A stretch of 42,687 nt of DNA, from positions 1-42,687 of IMG/VR virus record IMGVR_UViG_3300031553_000008, one strand, 5' to 3'. How positions within the stretch are numbered: position 1 is the stretch's first letter; each line of letters starts with the position of its first letter. The notes beneath the pieces are model-generated. The model was given only the letters and a program-made list of their open reading frames with translations. It had not been told where the DNA came from and did no database searches. Shown here piece after piece: positions 25,490 to 32,645 of the stretch. The stretch comes from a virus. The position numbers were made by a program, and so were the translations under genes.

Positions 25490-25700
25490 AGTAAAAGAGC
25501 AGACCGTAAAAGAGTGGTTAGAAGGTCTAGCCAACACTAACACCAGTAATGACAGCGACTCAACGAGGATGCAGAACCTGCTCAAGAGAGTAGGCTTCCC
25601 TAATGCTGCGGTAGTAGTTGGTGTTGTCTATCCTGAAGGAGCAGGACCACCAGTTGATATTCACACTATGGCAAGAATGATACTGAAGCAAGGAGGCTAG
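25482..25700 (+). CDS. Hypothetical early protein
   Basis: This 72-aa product starts at GTG 25482 behind AAGGAGG and overlaps the previous gene by eight bases. It has an N-terminal helix (KEQTVKEWLEGLAN) and a C-terminal helix (DIHTMARMILKQGG) around a hydrophobic VVVGVVYPEGAGPP strand. Soluble, no metal site. Unknown role. Confidence 0.6.
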   Translation: MAEVKEQTVKEWLEGLANTNTSNDSDSTRMQNLLKRVGFPNAAVVVGVVYPEGAGPPVDIHTMARMILKQGG

Positions 25701-25744
25701 CAGTGAAACAACTTAAGGATATTATGTAAAAGGAGGTGAATAGC

Positions 25745-25918
25745 ATGATGGACATTAAAGTTGATGGTGACAAACTGATTCTCACTGTTCCTTTGAGCAG
25801 TGGAGTCCTGTCCAAGTCAGGCAAGACCCTTATAGTCGCTTCCACAAGTGGCTTCGTTCCTGTGCCTGATACCGATATGCAACTTTCCCTTAATGTTATC
25901 AAGCCAAGGAAGAGATGA
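25745..25918 (+). CDS. Conserved 57-aa beta protein of phages
   Basis: The start is placed at ATG 25745, six bases after GGAGGTG. The pattern DGDKLILTVPLSS, SKSGKTLIVASTSGFVPVP, LSLNVIKPRKR (two hairpins, SKSGKT turn, basic end) matches a small protein family that recurs in phage early operons and whose function is unknown. Its stop overlaps the next start (ATGA). Confidence 0.7.
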   Translation: MMDIKVDGDKLILTVPLSSGVLSKSGKTLIVASTSGFVPVPDTDMQLSLNVIKPRKR

Positions 25919-26202
25919 GCATTTACTTAGACGAGTGGGGCACTCCCCGAAGTGATACCAAGTTCTATCCCGAGAACCACCCAGTTGGCTTTACTTATCC
26001 TTGTCCTCAGTGCGGAAGTTATAGAACATATGCTAGTGCAGGTGAGGACTGCTGGGCGTGCATGGACTGTGGCTTAGTGTTTGGGCTGAGTGAAGCGATA
26101 GCCAGCTGGAGCATGACTCATGGACTATCTGCATACGAGCAGTCACTAGACGAATATATCGGAGAGGTGGATGAGTATACTGTAACAAGGAGGTTAGAAT
26201 GA
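25915..26202 (+). CDS. Double zinc-ribbon protein
   Basis: This 95-aa protein has a clear rubredoxin-like ribbon at C30/C33 (CPQC) and C46/C49/C52 (CWACMDC) with aromatic residues between, then an acidic helical tail. Coupled to both neighbours through ATGA overlaps. Ribbons of this type bind nucleic acids or act in protein contacts. No enzymatic motif. Confidence 0.65.
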   Translation: MSIYLDEWGTPRSDTKFYPENHPVGFTYPCPQCGSYRTYASAGEDCWACMDCGLVFGLSEAIASWSMTHGLSAYEQSLDEYIGEVDEYTVTRRLE

Positions 26203-26378
26203 CAACGAACACTGATGAGCGACTAAGAATCCTGCAGATTAGAGCACTACTCAACGCTATTGAGTCAACTGATGTGAAGTTACGTCAGCACCTGTACTTC
26301 AAGGAGATTGAGGCACTGGCAAGGAAAGCCAAGAATGACTTGAAGAAGGCAATAGTAGAGGAGGATGATAGTGGATAA
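26199..26378 (+). CDS. Small helical early protein
   Basis: This 59-aa product is almost entirely helical and charged (TNTDERLRILQIRALLNAIE, FKEIEALARKAKNDLKKA). AGGAGG lies before the ATG, which overlaps the upstream stop as ATGA. Probably a coiled-coil oligomer. No known family. Confidence 0.6.
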   Translation: MTTNTDERLRILQIRALLNAIESTDVKLRQHLYFKEIEALARKAKNDLKKAIVEEDDSG

Positions 26379-26481
26379 ACTCATCAGAGCAGTAGCCCGA
26401 CGCAACGAAGCAGCCACAGAATTGGAGAAACAACTAGCCTTTATCCGTTGGTTCTACTGGTTCTGGGAAAGGAGGAACTAA
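26371..26481 (+). CDS. 36-aa basic amphipathic peptide
   Basis: GTG 26371 follows GAGGAGG. The 36-aa product has a charged helix (RAVARRNEAATELEKQ) and an aromatic patch (FIRWFYWFWERRN) that could lie in a membrane surface. It overlaps the previous gene by eight bases and the next start by one base. Confidence 0.55.
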   Translation: MDKLIRAVARRNEAATELEKQLAFIRWFYWFWERRN

Positions 26482-26564
26482 TGTTCTGGACAGTTGTAGC
26501 AGTAGTAATCTTCATCCTTGCTTGGGCAGGCGTAATGGCTGGACTAGACTGGAGGAATAGATAA
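26481..26564 (+). CDS. 27-aa single-span membrane protein
   Basis: ATG 26481 follows AAGGAGGAACTA. Residues 3-21 (WTVVAVVIFILAWAGVMAG) are one hydrophobic span and the tail is LDWRNR, a classic positive-inside end. Translation is coupled on both sides through TAATG overlaps, which supports it as a real gene despite its size. Confidence 0.65.
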   Translation: MFWTVVAVVIFILAWAGVMAGLDWRNR

Positions 26565-26707
26565 TGGCATCAACAAGATTTAAGTGGATATTTGTTTATG
26601 AGGATGGTAGAGTTGCAGTCTATCATGGAGTACTAACAGAGATTCTTCAGTATGAGAACTGGGACGATGATGGACTTGTGTGCATCGAGAGAGGAGTGAT
26701 GCTGTAA
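26564..26707 (+). CDS. Hypothetical 47-aa protein
   Basis: GGAGG lies eight bases before ATG 26564. The product has strands FKWIFVYEDGRVAVYHGVLT and an acidic turn NWDDDGLVCIERG, suggesting a tiny beta protein. Coupled to its neighbours by one-base overlaps. Function unknown. Confidence 0.55.
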   Translation: MASTRFKWIFVYEDGRVAVYHGVLTEILQYENWDDDGLVCIERGVML

Positions 26708-26856
26708 TGGAAGACAGGGAAGTATATCTCGAGGTGTGGTATGATGATAAGGAAAAGCCCAACGACGAGGAGTTGGAGAAGATTAAAGACAAGATTAGAA
26801 AGATAGAGGGTGTGTCTTATGTAGCCACCCACTATTGTGAGGATTATGGAACATGA
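26707..26856 (+). CDS. Hypothetical 49-aa ferredoxin-fold-like protein
   Basis: The strand-helix-strand order (REVYLEVWYDD, EELEKIKDKIRKIEG, VSYVATHYCED) looks like half of a ferredoxin-like fold. It overlaps the upstream stop by one base and the downstream start by ATGA. No cofactor motif. Unknown role. Confidence 0.55.
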   Translation: MEDREVYLEVWYDDKEKPNDEELEKIKDKIRKIEGVSYVATHYCEDYGT

Positions 26857-27038
26857 CTAAGCACAAACTAGCCAAACAGAAAAAGAGACGCAACAAATTA
26901 GTCAGAATTCAACACGAGCAGAGGCAGGTCAATAGGATGGTGCCTGGAAGAGTTAGATTTTATAAATCAGACCAAGTGGAGGAGGAAATCAATGAGAAAG
27001 AGCTGAGAGAACAGGAAGAAGAGATGGCTAAGATATAA
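26853..27038 (+). CDS. Basic-acidic bipartite small protein
   Basis: The first 45 residues of this 61-aa protein are very basic (KHKLAKQKKRRNKLVRIQHE) and the last 20 strongly acidic (EEEINEKELREQEEEM). Such bipartite peptides can bind DNA or RNA and partners at once. Start by ATGA overlap. Unknown family. Confidence 0.5.
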   Translation: MTKHKLAKQKKRRNKLVRIQHEQRQVNRMVPGRVRFYKSDQVEEEINEKELREQEEEMAKI

Positions 27039-27051
27039 AGGAGGTGAACTA

Positions 27052-27483
27052 ATGTGTCTGACTAGGAGGGAGCAATTTAGACCAGTCAAGGTAGGCTACA
27101 AGATAGTCTACAAATCTCTGCCCTACAGTAATGGCAGGCAATATGTCAGTGAGTTTCAGACCTCAAAGCATATGCCACCTGACAAGTGGTTGAATGAGAA
27201 GGATTATCGCCCTGGCTACTTACCAAAAGATAGCAGAGGAATACCACTTCTCCATCCCCAAGATAAATATCCCTTTGGCTTCCATGTTATACACACTCTC
27301 CGTGCAGCAAAACAATGGCGTGGAAGTCGGCAGTATAATCTTACTATAGTCAAGGTTGAGGTTAAGAATCCTGTTGCTACAGGAACTCAAGATATATTTA
27401 TATGTGCGAGCAACCCGCACAAAGGTATGCCTGTTAGAATAACTGTAGCAAGGGAGATTAAAATCTTAGATGAGGTGAATTGA
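27052..27483 (+). CDS. Conserved early phage protein, tandem paralogue 1
   Basis: GGAGGTG precedes the ATG of this 143-aa protein. It shares with the following gene an MCL start, a GYKIVYK strand, an EF-glutamine or EY-arginine segment and the signature YPFGFHVIHTLRAAKQWR. The two form a tandem family seen in phage early regions without known function. This copy has an insertion and a longer C-terminal beta domain. Confidence 0.65.
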   Translation: MCLTRREQFRPVKVGYKIVYKSLPYSNGRQYVSEFQTSKHMPPDKWLNEKDYRPGYLPKDSRGIPLLHPQDKYPFGFHVIHTLRAAKQWRGSRQYNLTIVKVEVKNPVATGTQDIFICASNPHKGMPVRITVAREIKILDEVN

Positions 27484-27758
27484 TGTGTCTATATAAAGTT
27501 AAGAAGCTTAAGCCCTGCACGACAGGATACAAGGTGATGGTCAAGACTGCACGAGGCTATGTAGGTGAGTATAGGCGAATGTTACAGTCTCCACATAAAC
27601 TTGGTGAGTGGTCATACGAGGAAAAACACCGCATGGTCTCGACATACAATTCTACAATCTGCATGGAAGATGGCGGGGAGTATCCTTATGGCTTCCACGT
27701 CTTTCATCACTTGACTGCAGCTAGGAGGTGGAGGAGTTACGATGTTGAAGAAGTTTAG
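27480..27758 (+). CDS. Conserved early phage protein, tandem paralogue 2
   Basis: This 92-aa protein is a shortened paralogue of the preceding product: MCLYKVKKLKPCTTGYKVMV at the start and YPYGFHVFHHLTAARRWR near the end. GAGGTG precedes the ATG, which overlaps the upstream stop. The conserved GFHVxH core with nearby His and Cys could be a metal or ligand site; untested. Confidence 0.65.
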   Translation: MMCLYKVKKLKPCTTGYKVMVKTARGYVGEYRRMLQSPHKLGEWSYEEKHRMVSTYNSTICMEDGGEYPYGFHVFHHLTAARRWRSYDVEEV

Positions 27759-28023
27759 AGGAGAACTTGAGGTCAAGGACCTGTCTCATGTGTTTGAGAA
27801 ACTGGATAATATCGCCAAGACCATTAAGGATGAAGGTGCAGTCTCCACCGAGCTGAACATAGCAATATCTGCTCTATCTAGCGACATAATCAATAGCAGC
27901 CTGAAATTTCTCTATGATAAGCTTACAATAGTGGAGATTGCTCGTGTAGCTGAAGCCTGCCACAGCCACATTAGACTAGGTAAGCTGATGCAGAAGTATA
28001 TTGACAAAGAAGGAGGTGAATAA
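27742..28023 (+). CDS. Helical early protein
   Basis: This 93-aa all-helical protein includes HVFEKLDNIAKTIKDEGAV and KLTIVEIARVAEACHSHIRL. It overlaps the upstream gene by 17 bases and has GGAGG in that gene's end. Probably oligomeric; no recognised domain. Confidence 0.55.
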   Translation: MLKKFRGELEVKDLSHVFEKLDNIAKTIKDEGAVSTELNIAISALSSDIINSSLKFLYDKLTIVEIARVAEACHSHIRLGKLMQKYIDKEGGE

Positions 28024-28121
28024 TAAGTAAACTAAAGGATACACTCGGGGACATAGGGATACTCATAGTCATAGTGCTGCTCATCCTAGCCCTAGGCTTC
28101 TGTGTCTGGATGGGCTGCTAA
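28023..28121 (+). CDS. 32-aa membrane protein with AUA start
   Basis: GGAGG is followed after six bases by ATA at 28023, where ATG would be expected. If that codon starts, the product is (M)SKLKDTLGDIGILIVIVLLI continued by LALGFCVWMGC, a single hydrophobic span. The codon overlaps the upstream stop in the TAATx pattern used by neighbouring genes. No AUG, GUG or UUG is available in frame before the span. Confidence 0.55.
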   Translation: MSKLKDTLGDIGILIVIVLLILALGFCVWMGC

Positions 28122-28133
28122 GAAAGGAGGAAT

Positions 28134-28349
28134 ATTAGAAGTAAAGGAGTATACAAAAGCAACAGACAAAGGTTCTGGATGGTTCTAGTAGACGGTTCTG
28201 AAAGCACATCACATAGGCACTATAACGAGATGGATGCGAGGCGTGAAGCTGAGAGACTGGCTATCAACACTGGTGAAGATGTCTTTGTGTTAGAAGCACA
28301 AGTGTTTGTCAGACCTGTCACAACTGAGTGGAAAGAAACTAGTATATAA
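28134..28349 (+). CDS. Small early protein, possibly with AUU start
   Basis: AAAGGAGGAAT is followed by ATT at 28134. The same bases precede the ATG of the gene at 31011, so ATT stands where ATG is expected. The full product is 71 aa. A second choice is ATG 28179 (56 aa) behind AAAGG. The core WMVLVDGSESTSHRHYNEMD and ARREAERLAINTGEDVFVLE is a strand-helix-strand pattern common in phage early genes. Function unknown. Confidence 0.6.
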   Translation: MRSKGVYKSNRQRFWMVLVDGSESTSHRHYNEMDARREAERLAINTGEDVFVLEAQVFVRPVTTEWKETSI

Positions 28350-28359
28350 GGAGGAAGAA

Positions 28360-28611
28360 ATGGAGATAGTATATAATCCCCCAGTACAGGAAAAGGTAAG
28401 CATACCACAACTTAATCTCGGTGACTTGTTCAAGATTCATGGCTCTCATGCTGTGTATATGAAGATAGAGCAGCGGTATTCTGGCTCATATGGAGTCACA
28501 CCTTTCGGTGACTCTGTCGCTATAGGCTTGAAGGACGGTTGCTTCTACAGCTTCAGTGCCCAAAATAAAGTGATTAAACTAGACGGTAAGCTCACTGTCT
28601 GGGAGGTATGA
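28360..28611 (+). CDS. Small beta-barrel-like early protein
   Basis: The start is set at ATG 28360, behind AAGGAGG; a longer frame lacks a ribosome site. The 83-aa product has IPQLNLGDLFKIHGSHAVYM and SVAIGLKDGCFYSFSAQNKV, an SH3-like barrel pattern seen in many phage early proteins. Overlaps the next gene by four bases. Role unknown. Confidence 0.6.
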   Translation: MEIVYNPPVQEKVSIPQLNLGDLFKIHGSHAVYMKIEQRYSGSYGVTPFGDSVAIGLKDGCFYSFSAQNKVIKLDGKLTVWEV

Positions 28612-29000
28612 TGGAAGATATAAGCAAGCGAAAAGACCTCAATTCATATGCAAGTGCAGACTTTCTCCAGCGAATGAGCAAGCTGCCCATCAAGTTCGGT
28701 GTCGGGACTTCCATATCAGCCTCTGCTGGATTCATTGACGCAGTGAGTGACCTAGGCAAGTATCAATCCCTACACATACTGGACTTCATATCCAAGATTA
28801 AAAGCGGCATAGCCAATGGAGAGTTCAGATACTCCCAGTTCATCAGAATATCAGATAGTATGAGACCAGTAGAGCCGACCTCCATCTTGGTAGTACTCAG
28901 CCCGTTTGGCTATGCTGTAAAGATGGGATACCCACATGGAACTGACAAGCAGGAGGAGGCTAATCGTGCCAAAGAAGACAATAAAGTCAAGAATCCTTAA
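28608..29000 (+). CDS. Hypothetical early protein
   Basis: This 130-aa mixed protein starts at ATG 28608 or 28611 behind GGGAGG. It has helices (LHILDFISKIKSGIANGEF), a hydrophobic TSILVVLSPFGYAVKMGY strand and a charged, disordered tail. Overlaps the next gene by 35 bases. No domain recognised. Confidence 0.55.
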   Translation: MMEDISKRKDLNSYASADFLQRMSKLPIKFGVGTSISASAGFIDAVSDLGKYQSLHILDFISKIKSGIANGEFRYSQFIRISDSMRPVEPTSILVVLSPFGYAVKMGYPHGTDKQEEANRAKEDNKVKNP

Positions 29001-29262
29001 GTCCAGAGGTGAAGTTTCCGCTGGATATGGGAAGGTAGCTACTCCTGACAAACTGTCAGCTGCCTTCCACAAGACACACCTGATGAAGTACATTGAGCTG
29101 CAGTTCCATGAGCCACTGGATAAGCTAATAGCCAACGGAACTATCTATGAGGTAGCCAAGCGGCTGGGAGTTGACTACAGCACTGTATCCAAGTGGAGGA
29201 AGATTGTAAGGGAATCTGAGAGAGTTGTAGAGGAAGTGGATAGGATACTAAATGAGCTATAA
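28966..29262 (+). CDS. Helix-turn-helix DNA-binding protein
   Basis: The start is set at GTG 28966, following AGGAGGAGG; the 98-aa product begins MPKKTIKSRI. Residues about 59-80 (TIYEVAKRLGVDYSTVSKWR) form a clear helix-turn-helix like those of resolvases, sigma-like factors and small terminases. It could regulate transcription or recognise a replication site. It is the only plain HTH protein on the early side and thus the best candidate for a phage regulator. Confidence 0.7.
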   Translation: MPKKTIKSRILKSRGEVSAGYGKVATPDKLSAAFHKTHLMKYIELQFHEPLDKLIANGTIYEVAKRLGVDYSTVSKWRKIVRESERVVEEVDRILNEL

Positions 29263-29270
29263 GGAGGAGC

Positions 29271-29537
29271 ATGAAGCGTAACTCACTCAGATTCAAAATT
29301 CGTAAGAGACTGTGCTGGCTACTCGGGCACAGATACAGAGCAATCTGGTTTAACCCTGTGGTTAGAGGTGGTAAGGTCATAGGTCAGGCTGGAGTAGCTG
29401 ACACTGAGTACGGCTGTGTCTACTGTAGTCACAAGGAGCCTAATACTCACATGATGGCTGTAGAGGACATAGACTGGAGTGCTACTCCACACCGAACTTA
29501 TCCACCAGTAAATAATGTTTATAGGAGGGAGCGATGA
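29271..29537 (+). CDS. DUF1660-like zinc protein
   Basis: This 88-aa protein starts with a basic segment and CWLLGHRYRAIWF (C15, H20), followed by CVYC (C49, C52). The C-x4-H ... C-x2-C pattern is that of DUF1660-type phage zinc proteins. The C-terminal part is extended. GGAGG precedes the ATG. Unknown function. Confidence 0.6.
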   Translation: MKRNSLRFKIRKRLCWLLGHRYRAIWFNPVVRGGKVIGQAGVADTEYGCVYCSHKEPNTHMMAVEDIDWSATPHRTYPPVNNVYRRER

Positions 29538-29938
29538 GAGATATAAACTTTGACAGCAAAGGCATGACCAATGATTGTCCACTAGTGGCAGACAGAAGCA
29601 TCGGTGAGTGTAATAACTGCCATCACCTTATAATCTTCAATAACAATATGTGGAAGGCTATATGTAACTTCCCAGGAGCCCGAGGGAAACCTAGGACATG
29701 GTTCTACAAAGTAAACCAGTGGGTTGATGAAGATAGTGTGACTTACAAGGTGCTAGAGATGCATCTCTTGATGAATAAGGTTACTATTCTAGGAAAGGAT
29801 GTTACAGCCTTCCACGCTAGGTATGTGGAAGATGCTATTGCCAAAGCTAGAGACATAGCTAAGCATAAGCACTGCAACTTCCTTGACATAGACTGTCCTA
29901 AGGGCTCAGGTGGTAGAAAGGTTATAGTTCTTAGATAA
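29534..29938 (+). CDS. Cys-rich early protein
   Basis: Residues C15, C26, C29 and C44 of this 134-aa protein could bind one zinc or an iron-sulfur centre. The C-terminal 60 residues are helical and basic (YVEDAIAKARDIAKHKH) and carry a second CxxC-like site near the end. Coupled by ATGA to the previous gene. Family not recognised. Confidence 0.55.
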   Translation: MRDINFDSKGMTNDCPLVADRSIGECNNCHHLIIFNNNMWKAICNFPGARGKPRTWFYKVNQWVDEDSVTYKVLEMHLLMNKVTILGKDVTAFHARYVEDAIAKARDIAKHKHCNFLDIDCPKGSGGRKVIVLR

Positions 29939-29949
29939 AGGAGGTAATA

Positions 29950-30150
29950 ATGCCACTACCTAATCTAATGCTTAAGCAAGCCAGTCTAAAAGACCGTGTG
30001 TGGCAAGGTGAGAGATTCAAACTTGTGGGCAAACTACTCTGCCTCTTCGGATTTCACTGCTGGCAGTATAACTGTAACGGCTTAGTATTGAATGAGTGGG
30101 AGGAGTGCTATCGAGATAACTGTAACGCAGTAAGGGATATAAAATACTAG
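29950..30150 (+). CDS. Small zinc-binding protein (DUF1660-like)
   Basis: The KLLCLFGFHCW motif (C31, H36, C37) plus a C53/C58 pair in this 66-aa protein resemble the DUF1660-type arrangement in the gene two places upstream. GGAGG precedes the ATG. Probably one zinc ribbon; no defined role. Confidence 0.55.
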   Translation: MPLPNLMLKQASLKDRVWQGERFKLVGKLLCLFGFHCWQYNCNGLVLNEWEECYRDNCNAVRDIKY

Positions 30151-30152
30151 CT

Positions 30153-30956
30153 ATGGAATCTCTTACTATCCAGCAACTCATTGACTGGAAGCCTCCTGAC
30201 GTTCAGTGGATAATAGATAAGGTGCTACCAGCTCAAAGCAAGGCAGAAATCTTTGGACCTCCGAAGTCTTGGAAGTCTATGCTAGCTATCCACACAGCAT
30301 TTGCTGTTGCAACAGGCACCCCTTGGCTAGGCTACAAGACTACTCAAGTCCCGACCGACCTAATACAGTTTGAGATAAGCAAGACTCGTTTCAGGTCTAG
30401 GATAATCAAGTATAGCAAGGGCTTCGGTTCTAGACCTCCTAACATACATACCACTACTGAGCACTATGTTAAGTTCGATGTTACTTATGGTTATCAGCAA
30501 CTGCTCAAGATAGTGGAGCGTAACCGACCTGGACTAATCCTCATAGACCCTCTCTACCGAGTGTTCTCTGGAGGTATCTCAGACCCTTCAGATATGTCCA
30601 GGTTCTTAGACAACATGGATTTGCTTATAGCTAAGTACAACACTTCAGTCATAATAATCCATCATAGGAGGAAGCCAGTAGTAACCTCAGAGGGTGTAGT
30701 TGATAGAGGAGCTGAAGAATCTATGGGTAGTAGTTATCTCGGTAACTGGGTCGATGCTGCCATAAGCACAAAGCTCACCTATCAATCAGACCCTTATGAC
30801 GAAGTTACAGTCCGATTTGACTTAGTCCGTCATGCTGAGGAGATACTCAAGCCTATGAAAGTTAGATGGCACAGAGGTAACATTCAGCCTGAGGTGATAG
30901 AGACTATAGCAGAACCAACAATACATCTGGAAGAGCAAAAGGAGGAGCAAGATTAA
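30153..30956 (+). CDS. RepA-like / AAA_25 helicase-type ATPase
   Basis: This 267-aa RecA-fold ATPase has Walker A GPPKSWKS at residues 35-42 (K41, S42), Walker B LILIDP with D132 and a HHRRKP motif at 170-175 typical of the RepA/DnaB-like hexameric helicase family (AAA_25). N-terminal residues (LIDWKPPDVQWIIDKVLPAQ) are the usual lead-in. It likely unwinds DNA or loads the replisome ahead of the family A polymerase. No separate primase was found. Start ATG has only a weak ribosome site. Confidence 0.8.
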   Translation: MESLTIQQLIDWKPPDVQWIIDKVLPAQSKAEIFGPPKSWKSMLAIHTAFAVATGTPWLGYKTTQVPTDLIQFEISKTRFRSRIIKYSKGFGSRPPNIHTTTEHYVKFDVTYGYQQLLKIVERNRPGLILIDPLYRVFSGGISDPSDMSRFLDNMDLLIAKYNTSVIIIHHRRKPVVTSEGVVDRGAEESMGSSYLGNWVDAAISTKLTYQSDPYDEVTVRFDLVRHAEEILKPMKVRWHRGNIQPEVIETIAEPTIHLEEQKEEQD

Positions 30957-30966
30957 GGAGGGCAAT

Positions 30967-31035
30967 ATGGATGATATACTGAAAGGCAATTATACTAGAA
31001 AAGGAGGAATATGGAAGCAAAAGACACGATTATAG
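30967..31035 (+). CDS. Possible 22-aa leader peptide
   Basis: ATG 30967 behind AAGGAGGG encodes MDDILKGNYTRKGGIWKQKT and two more residues. The frame contains the ribosome site of the next gene. It may be a translational leader or chance. Confidence 0.3.
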   Translation: MDDILKGNYTRKGGIWKQKTRL

Positions 31036-31307
31036 ATATAAACCAATGGCTTGATAGAAATGGAATTGATAGAGCGTTCAAGAAGGATATGAAGAAAACC
31101 TATGATGCCATCAAGGGGGATTTGGAAGCCCAAGCTGAAATCTCATTCAAGGCAGGGATAAAGGAAGTGGTGGATGATATGGAGAAGGTGATGTCTCATA
31201 TATCAAGCGGGCAAAGAATAGCAACCTTTGAAAAGGTCCTAGAGAAGTGGCAAGCCAAGCTCAAAGAATGGGAACTATGGCGTGGCAAGCCTTCCTCAAA
31301 GAGATAG
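31011..31307 (+). CDS. Helical early protein
   Basis: This 98-aa protein is helical throughout, with DINQWLDRNGIDRAFKKDM and KVLEKWQAKLKEWELWRG. GGAGGAAT immediately precedes the ATG. It follows the helicase-type gene, so a replication accessory role is possible but unsupported by motifs. Confidence 0.55.
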   Translation: MEAKDTIIDINQWLDRNGIDRAFKKDMKKTYDAIKGDLEAQAEISFKAGIKEVVDDMEKVMSHISSGQRIATFEKVLEKWQAKLKEWELWRGKPSSKR

Positions 31308-31322
31308 ATAAGGAGGAGAAGA

Positions 31323-31688
31323 ATGGAAAGGTTATTGACAGATGAGGAGATACAGGAGTTCAAGTTAAAGGCTAGGAGACTGGCTAATGACTTGGCTAAT
31401 ACCACCGAAGGGCATTTTAAGCAAGAGGATATTGAAGGTATTTACCTAGAGGCAGACAAGGCTATGGTCAAAGAACAAGACACTCGAGCCCTCAAGGCAG
31501 TAGGGGGCTGGCTGAGGAAAAGGAAAATAATATATTCCACTTATGCACATATAAGGCTTGGGATAAATGTGAAGGAAGTAGAAATTGCAGCTTTTGAGAA
31601 CGGCGAGATGCCAGAGGAGGGCAAAGGATTCACTGAGGAAGAATCAAAAGACCTACGCCACAATGCGTCGGATGATACTATTGGTTAA
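31323..31688 (+). CDS. Helical early protein
   Basis: This 121-aa, highly charged protein has two helical halves (EEIQEFKLKARRLANDLANT; DTRALKAVGGWLRKRKIIYS). AAGGAGG precedes the ATG. No family recognised; possibly partner of its neighbours. Confidence 0.55.
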   Translation: MERLLTDEEIQEFKLKARRLANDLANTTEGHFKQEDIEGIYLEADKAMVKEQDTRALKAVGGWLRKRKIIYSTYAHIRLGINVKEVEIAAFENGEMPEEGKGFTEEESKDLRHNASDDTIG

Positions 31689-31702
31689 GGAGGAGGAGTG
31701 AT

Positions 31703-31915
31703 ATGACAACAAAGTCACTCTATAGATTTCGCTATGTAGCCACTGACCCTACCAAAGCTGAGCAGGCAGCTGACAAGGCTAAGGACATTGCTATCTACAG
31801 ATATGCTTCCAGCGATAAGCAGGCTATCATCATAGCAAAGAAACACATTCCCGCTGGATACACTCTCTTCAGCATCCAGCCAGCTCCTAATCTTCCAACT
31901 ATAGATAACAACTGA
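31703..31915 (+). CDS. Hypothetical early protein
   Basis: This 70-aa product has LYRFRYVATDPTKAEQAADK and a strand-helix-strand core ending in a Pro-rich tail. AAGGAGG before the ATG. Last gene before the AT-rich segment and the third early promoter. Function unknown. Confidence 0.55.
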   Translation: MTTKSLYRFRYVATDPTKAEQAADKAKDIAIYRYASSDKQAIIIAKKHIPAGYTLFSIQPAPNLPTIDNN

Positions 31916-31940
31916 TAAGTGAATATGATTATATATGATA

Positions 31941-31954
31941 TAATATATATATTA
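31941..31954. promoter_or_regulatory. AT palindrome, second copy
   Basis: TAATATATATATTA is identical to the core palindrome at 22291-22304. It lies in a 67-base AT-rich stretch upstream of the promoter at 31983. A shared operator or DNA-unwinding element is possible. Confidence 0.35.
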
Positions 31955-31982
31955 ACGTTTAATAAATTATATTAACTCGATG

Positions 31983-32012
31983 TTGACAATATGATTACTT
32001 TCGTGTTATAAT
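31983..32012 (+). promoter_or_regulatory. Third early promoter
   Basis: TTGACA (31983-31988), 18-base spacer and TATAAT (32007-32012). It starts the segment carrying recombination and polymerase genes, so these can be expressed separately from the cluster of tiny early genes. Confidence 0.83.
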
Positions 32013-32055
32013 TATAATGTGGCTGGTGGTAATAGGACTAACAGGAGGTCTCGCT

Positions 32056-32277
32056 GTGGTAGAACCACAATGTATCTTCGTCTCAAAACCTGAAGAGTGT
32101 GGTGAGTGTCTAAATTCCAAGAAGCTACAGTGTCTCATCAATCATCCACACCTTGTAGTCTCAGAGCATGGTCAGATAGAACTACTATTCATACTATATG
32201 ATAACTGCCACAGCCCTAACCGAACTAAGATGGTGTCTGGGCATCATAGTGAGATTCATGGAGGGTGCGACTGCTGA
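32056..32277 (+). CDS. Cys-rich small protein
   Basis: The start chosen is GTG 32056, seven bases after AGGAGG, rather than an ATG at 32017 that lies on the promoter's start point without a ribosome site. The 73-aa product has C6, C15, C18, C26 and two His near 30-32, a likely zinc site, and ends HGGCDC. Function unknown. Confidence 0.55.
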   Translation: MVEPQCIFVSKPEECGECLNSKKLQCLINHPHLVVSEHGQIELLFILYDNCHSPNRTKMVSGHHSEIHGGCDC

Positions 32278-32480
32278 TGGGTAAGGCATATGAGAAGTGT
32301 AAATTCCCTGGCTGTGATGGAAGTAATACAGGCTCTAGATTCGGTCTCTGCCGTAAGCACGATGAGATGATGAGGTTCTTCCTGTGGGCTATTAAGGTGA
32401 TGGAGTCTGCTGAGGAAGGTAAAACTCCCAGTGGATTGTATCTGCCTAAGTACGGTAATTCAAAGAAAGGAGGTGAATAA
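32277..32480 (+). CDS. Treble-clef-like zinc protein
   Basis: The start is ATG 32277 by TGATG overlap; the upstream GGAGGG is rather far. The 67-aa product has C8, C13, then GLCRKH with C25 and H28, a compact zinc finger found in many small phage proteins. A helix and a Lys/Gly tail follow. Nucleic acid binding is likely. Confidence 0.6.
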   Translation: MGKAYEKCKFPGCDGSNTGSRFGLCRKHDEMMRFFLWAIKVMESAEEGKTPSGLYLPKYGNSKKGGE

Positions 32481-32644
32481 TGTGGGAACCTAATCCTGAC
32501 CAGCGGTGGGTGAAAGAGGTATGTCTCAGAGATGCTATTGAAGTTTCTGGTGGTGCTTTGCCAGACGATATTGTTGAGATAGCTAAGAAGTTTGAAGCAT
32601 TCTTCTACACCGACCCAGAAAAATCAGCAAAAAAGGAGGTATAG
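32480..32644 (+). CDS. Hypothetical 54-aa protein
   Basis: AAAGGAGGTG precedes the ATG, which overlaps the upstream stop (TAATG). Product MWEPNPDQRWVKEVCLRDAI followed by helices and a Lys-rich end. The pattern is typical of small soluble phage proteins; no domain known. Confidence 0.6.
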   Translation: MWEPNPDQRWVKEVCLRDAIEVSGGALPDDIVEIAKKFEAFFYTDPEKSAKKEV

Positions 32645-32645
32645 C

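Noticed and set aside
32017-32055. Upstream ATG giving a longer Cys-rich protein
   Set aside because: The ATG lies at about the predicted transcription start, while GTG 32056 has an ideal AGGAGG seven bases upstream.
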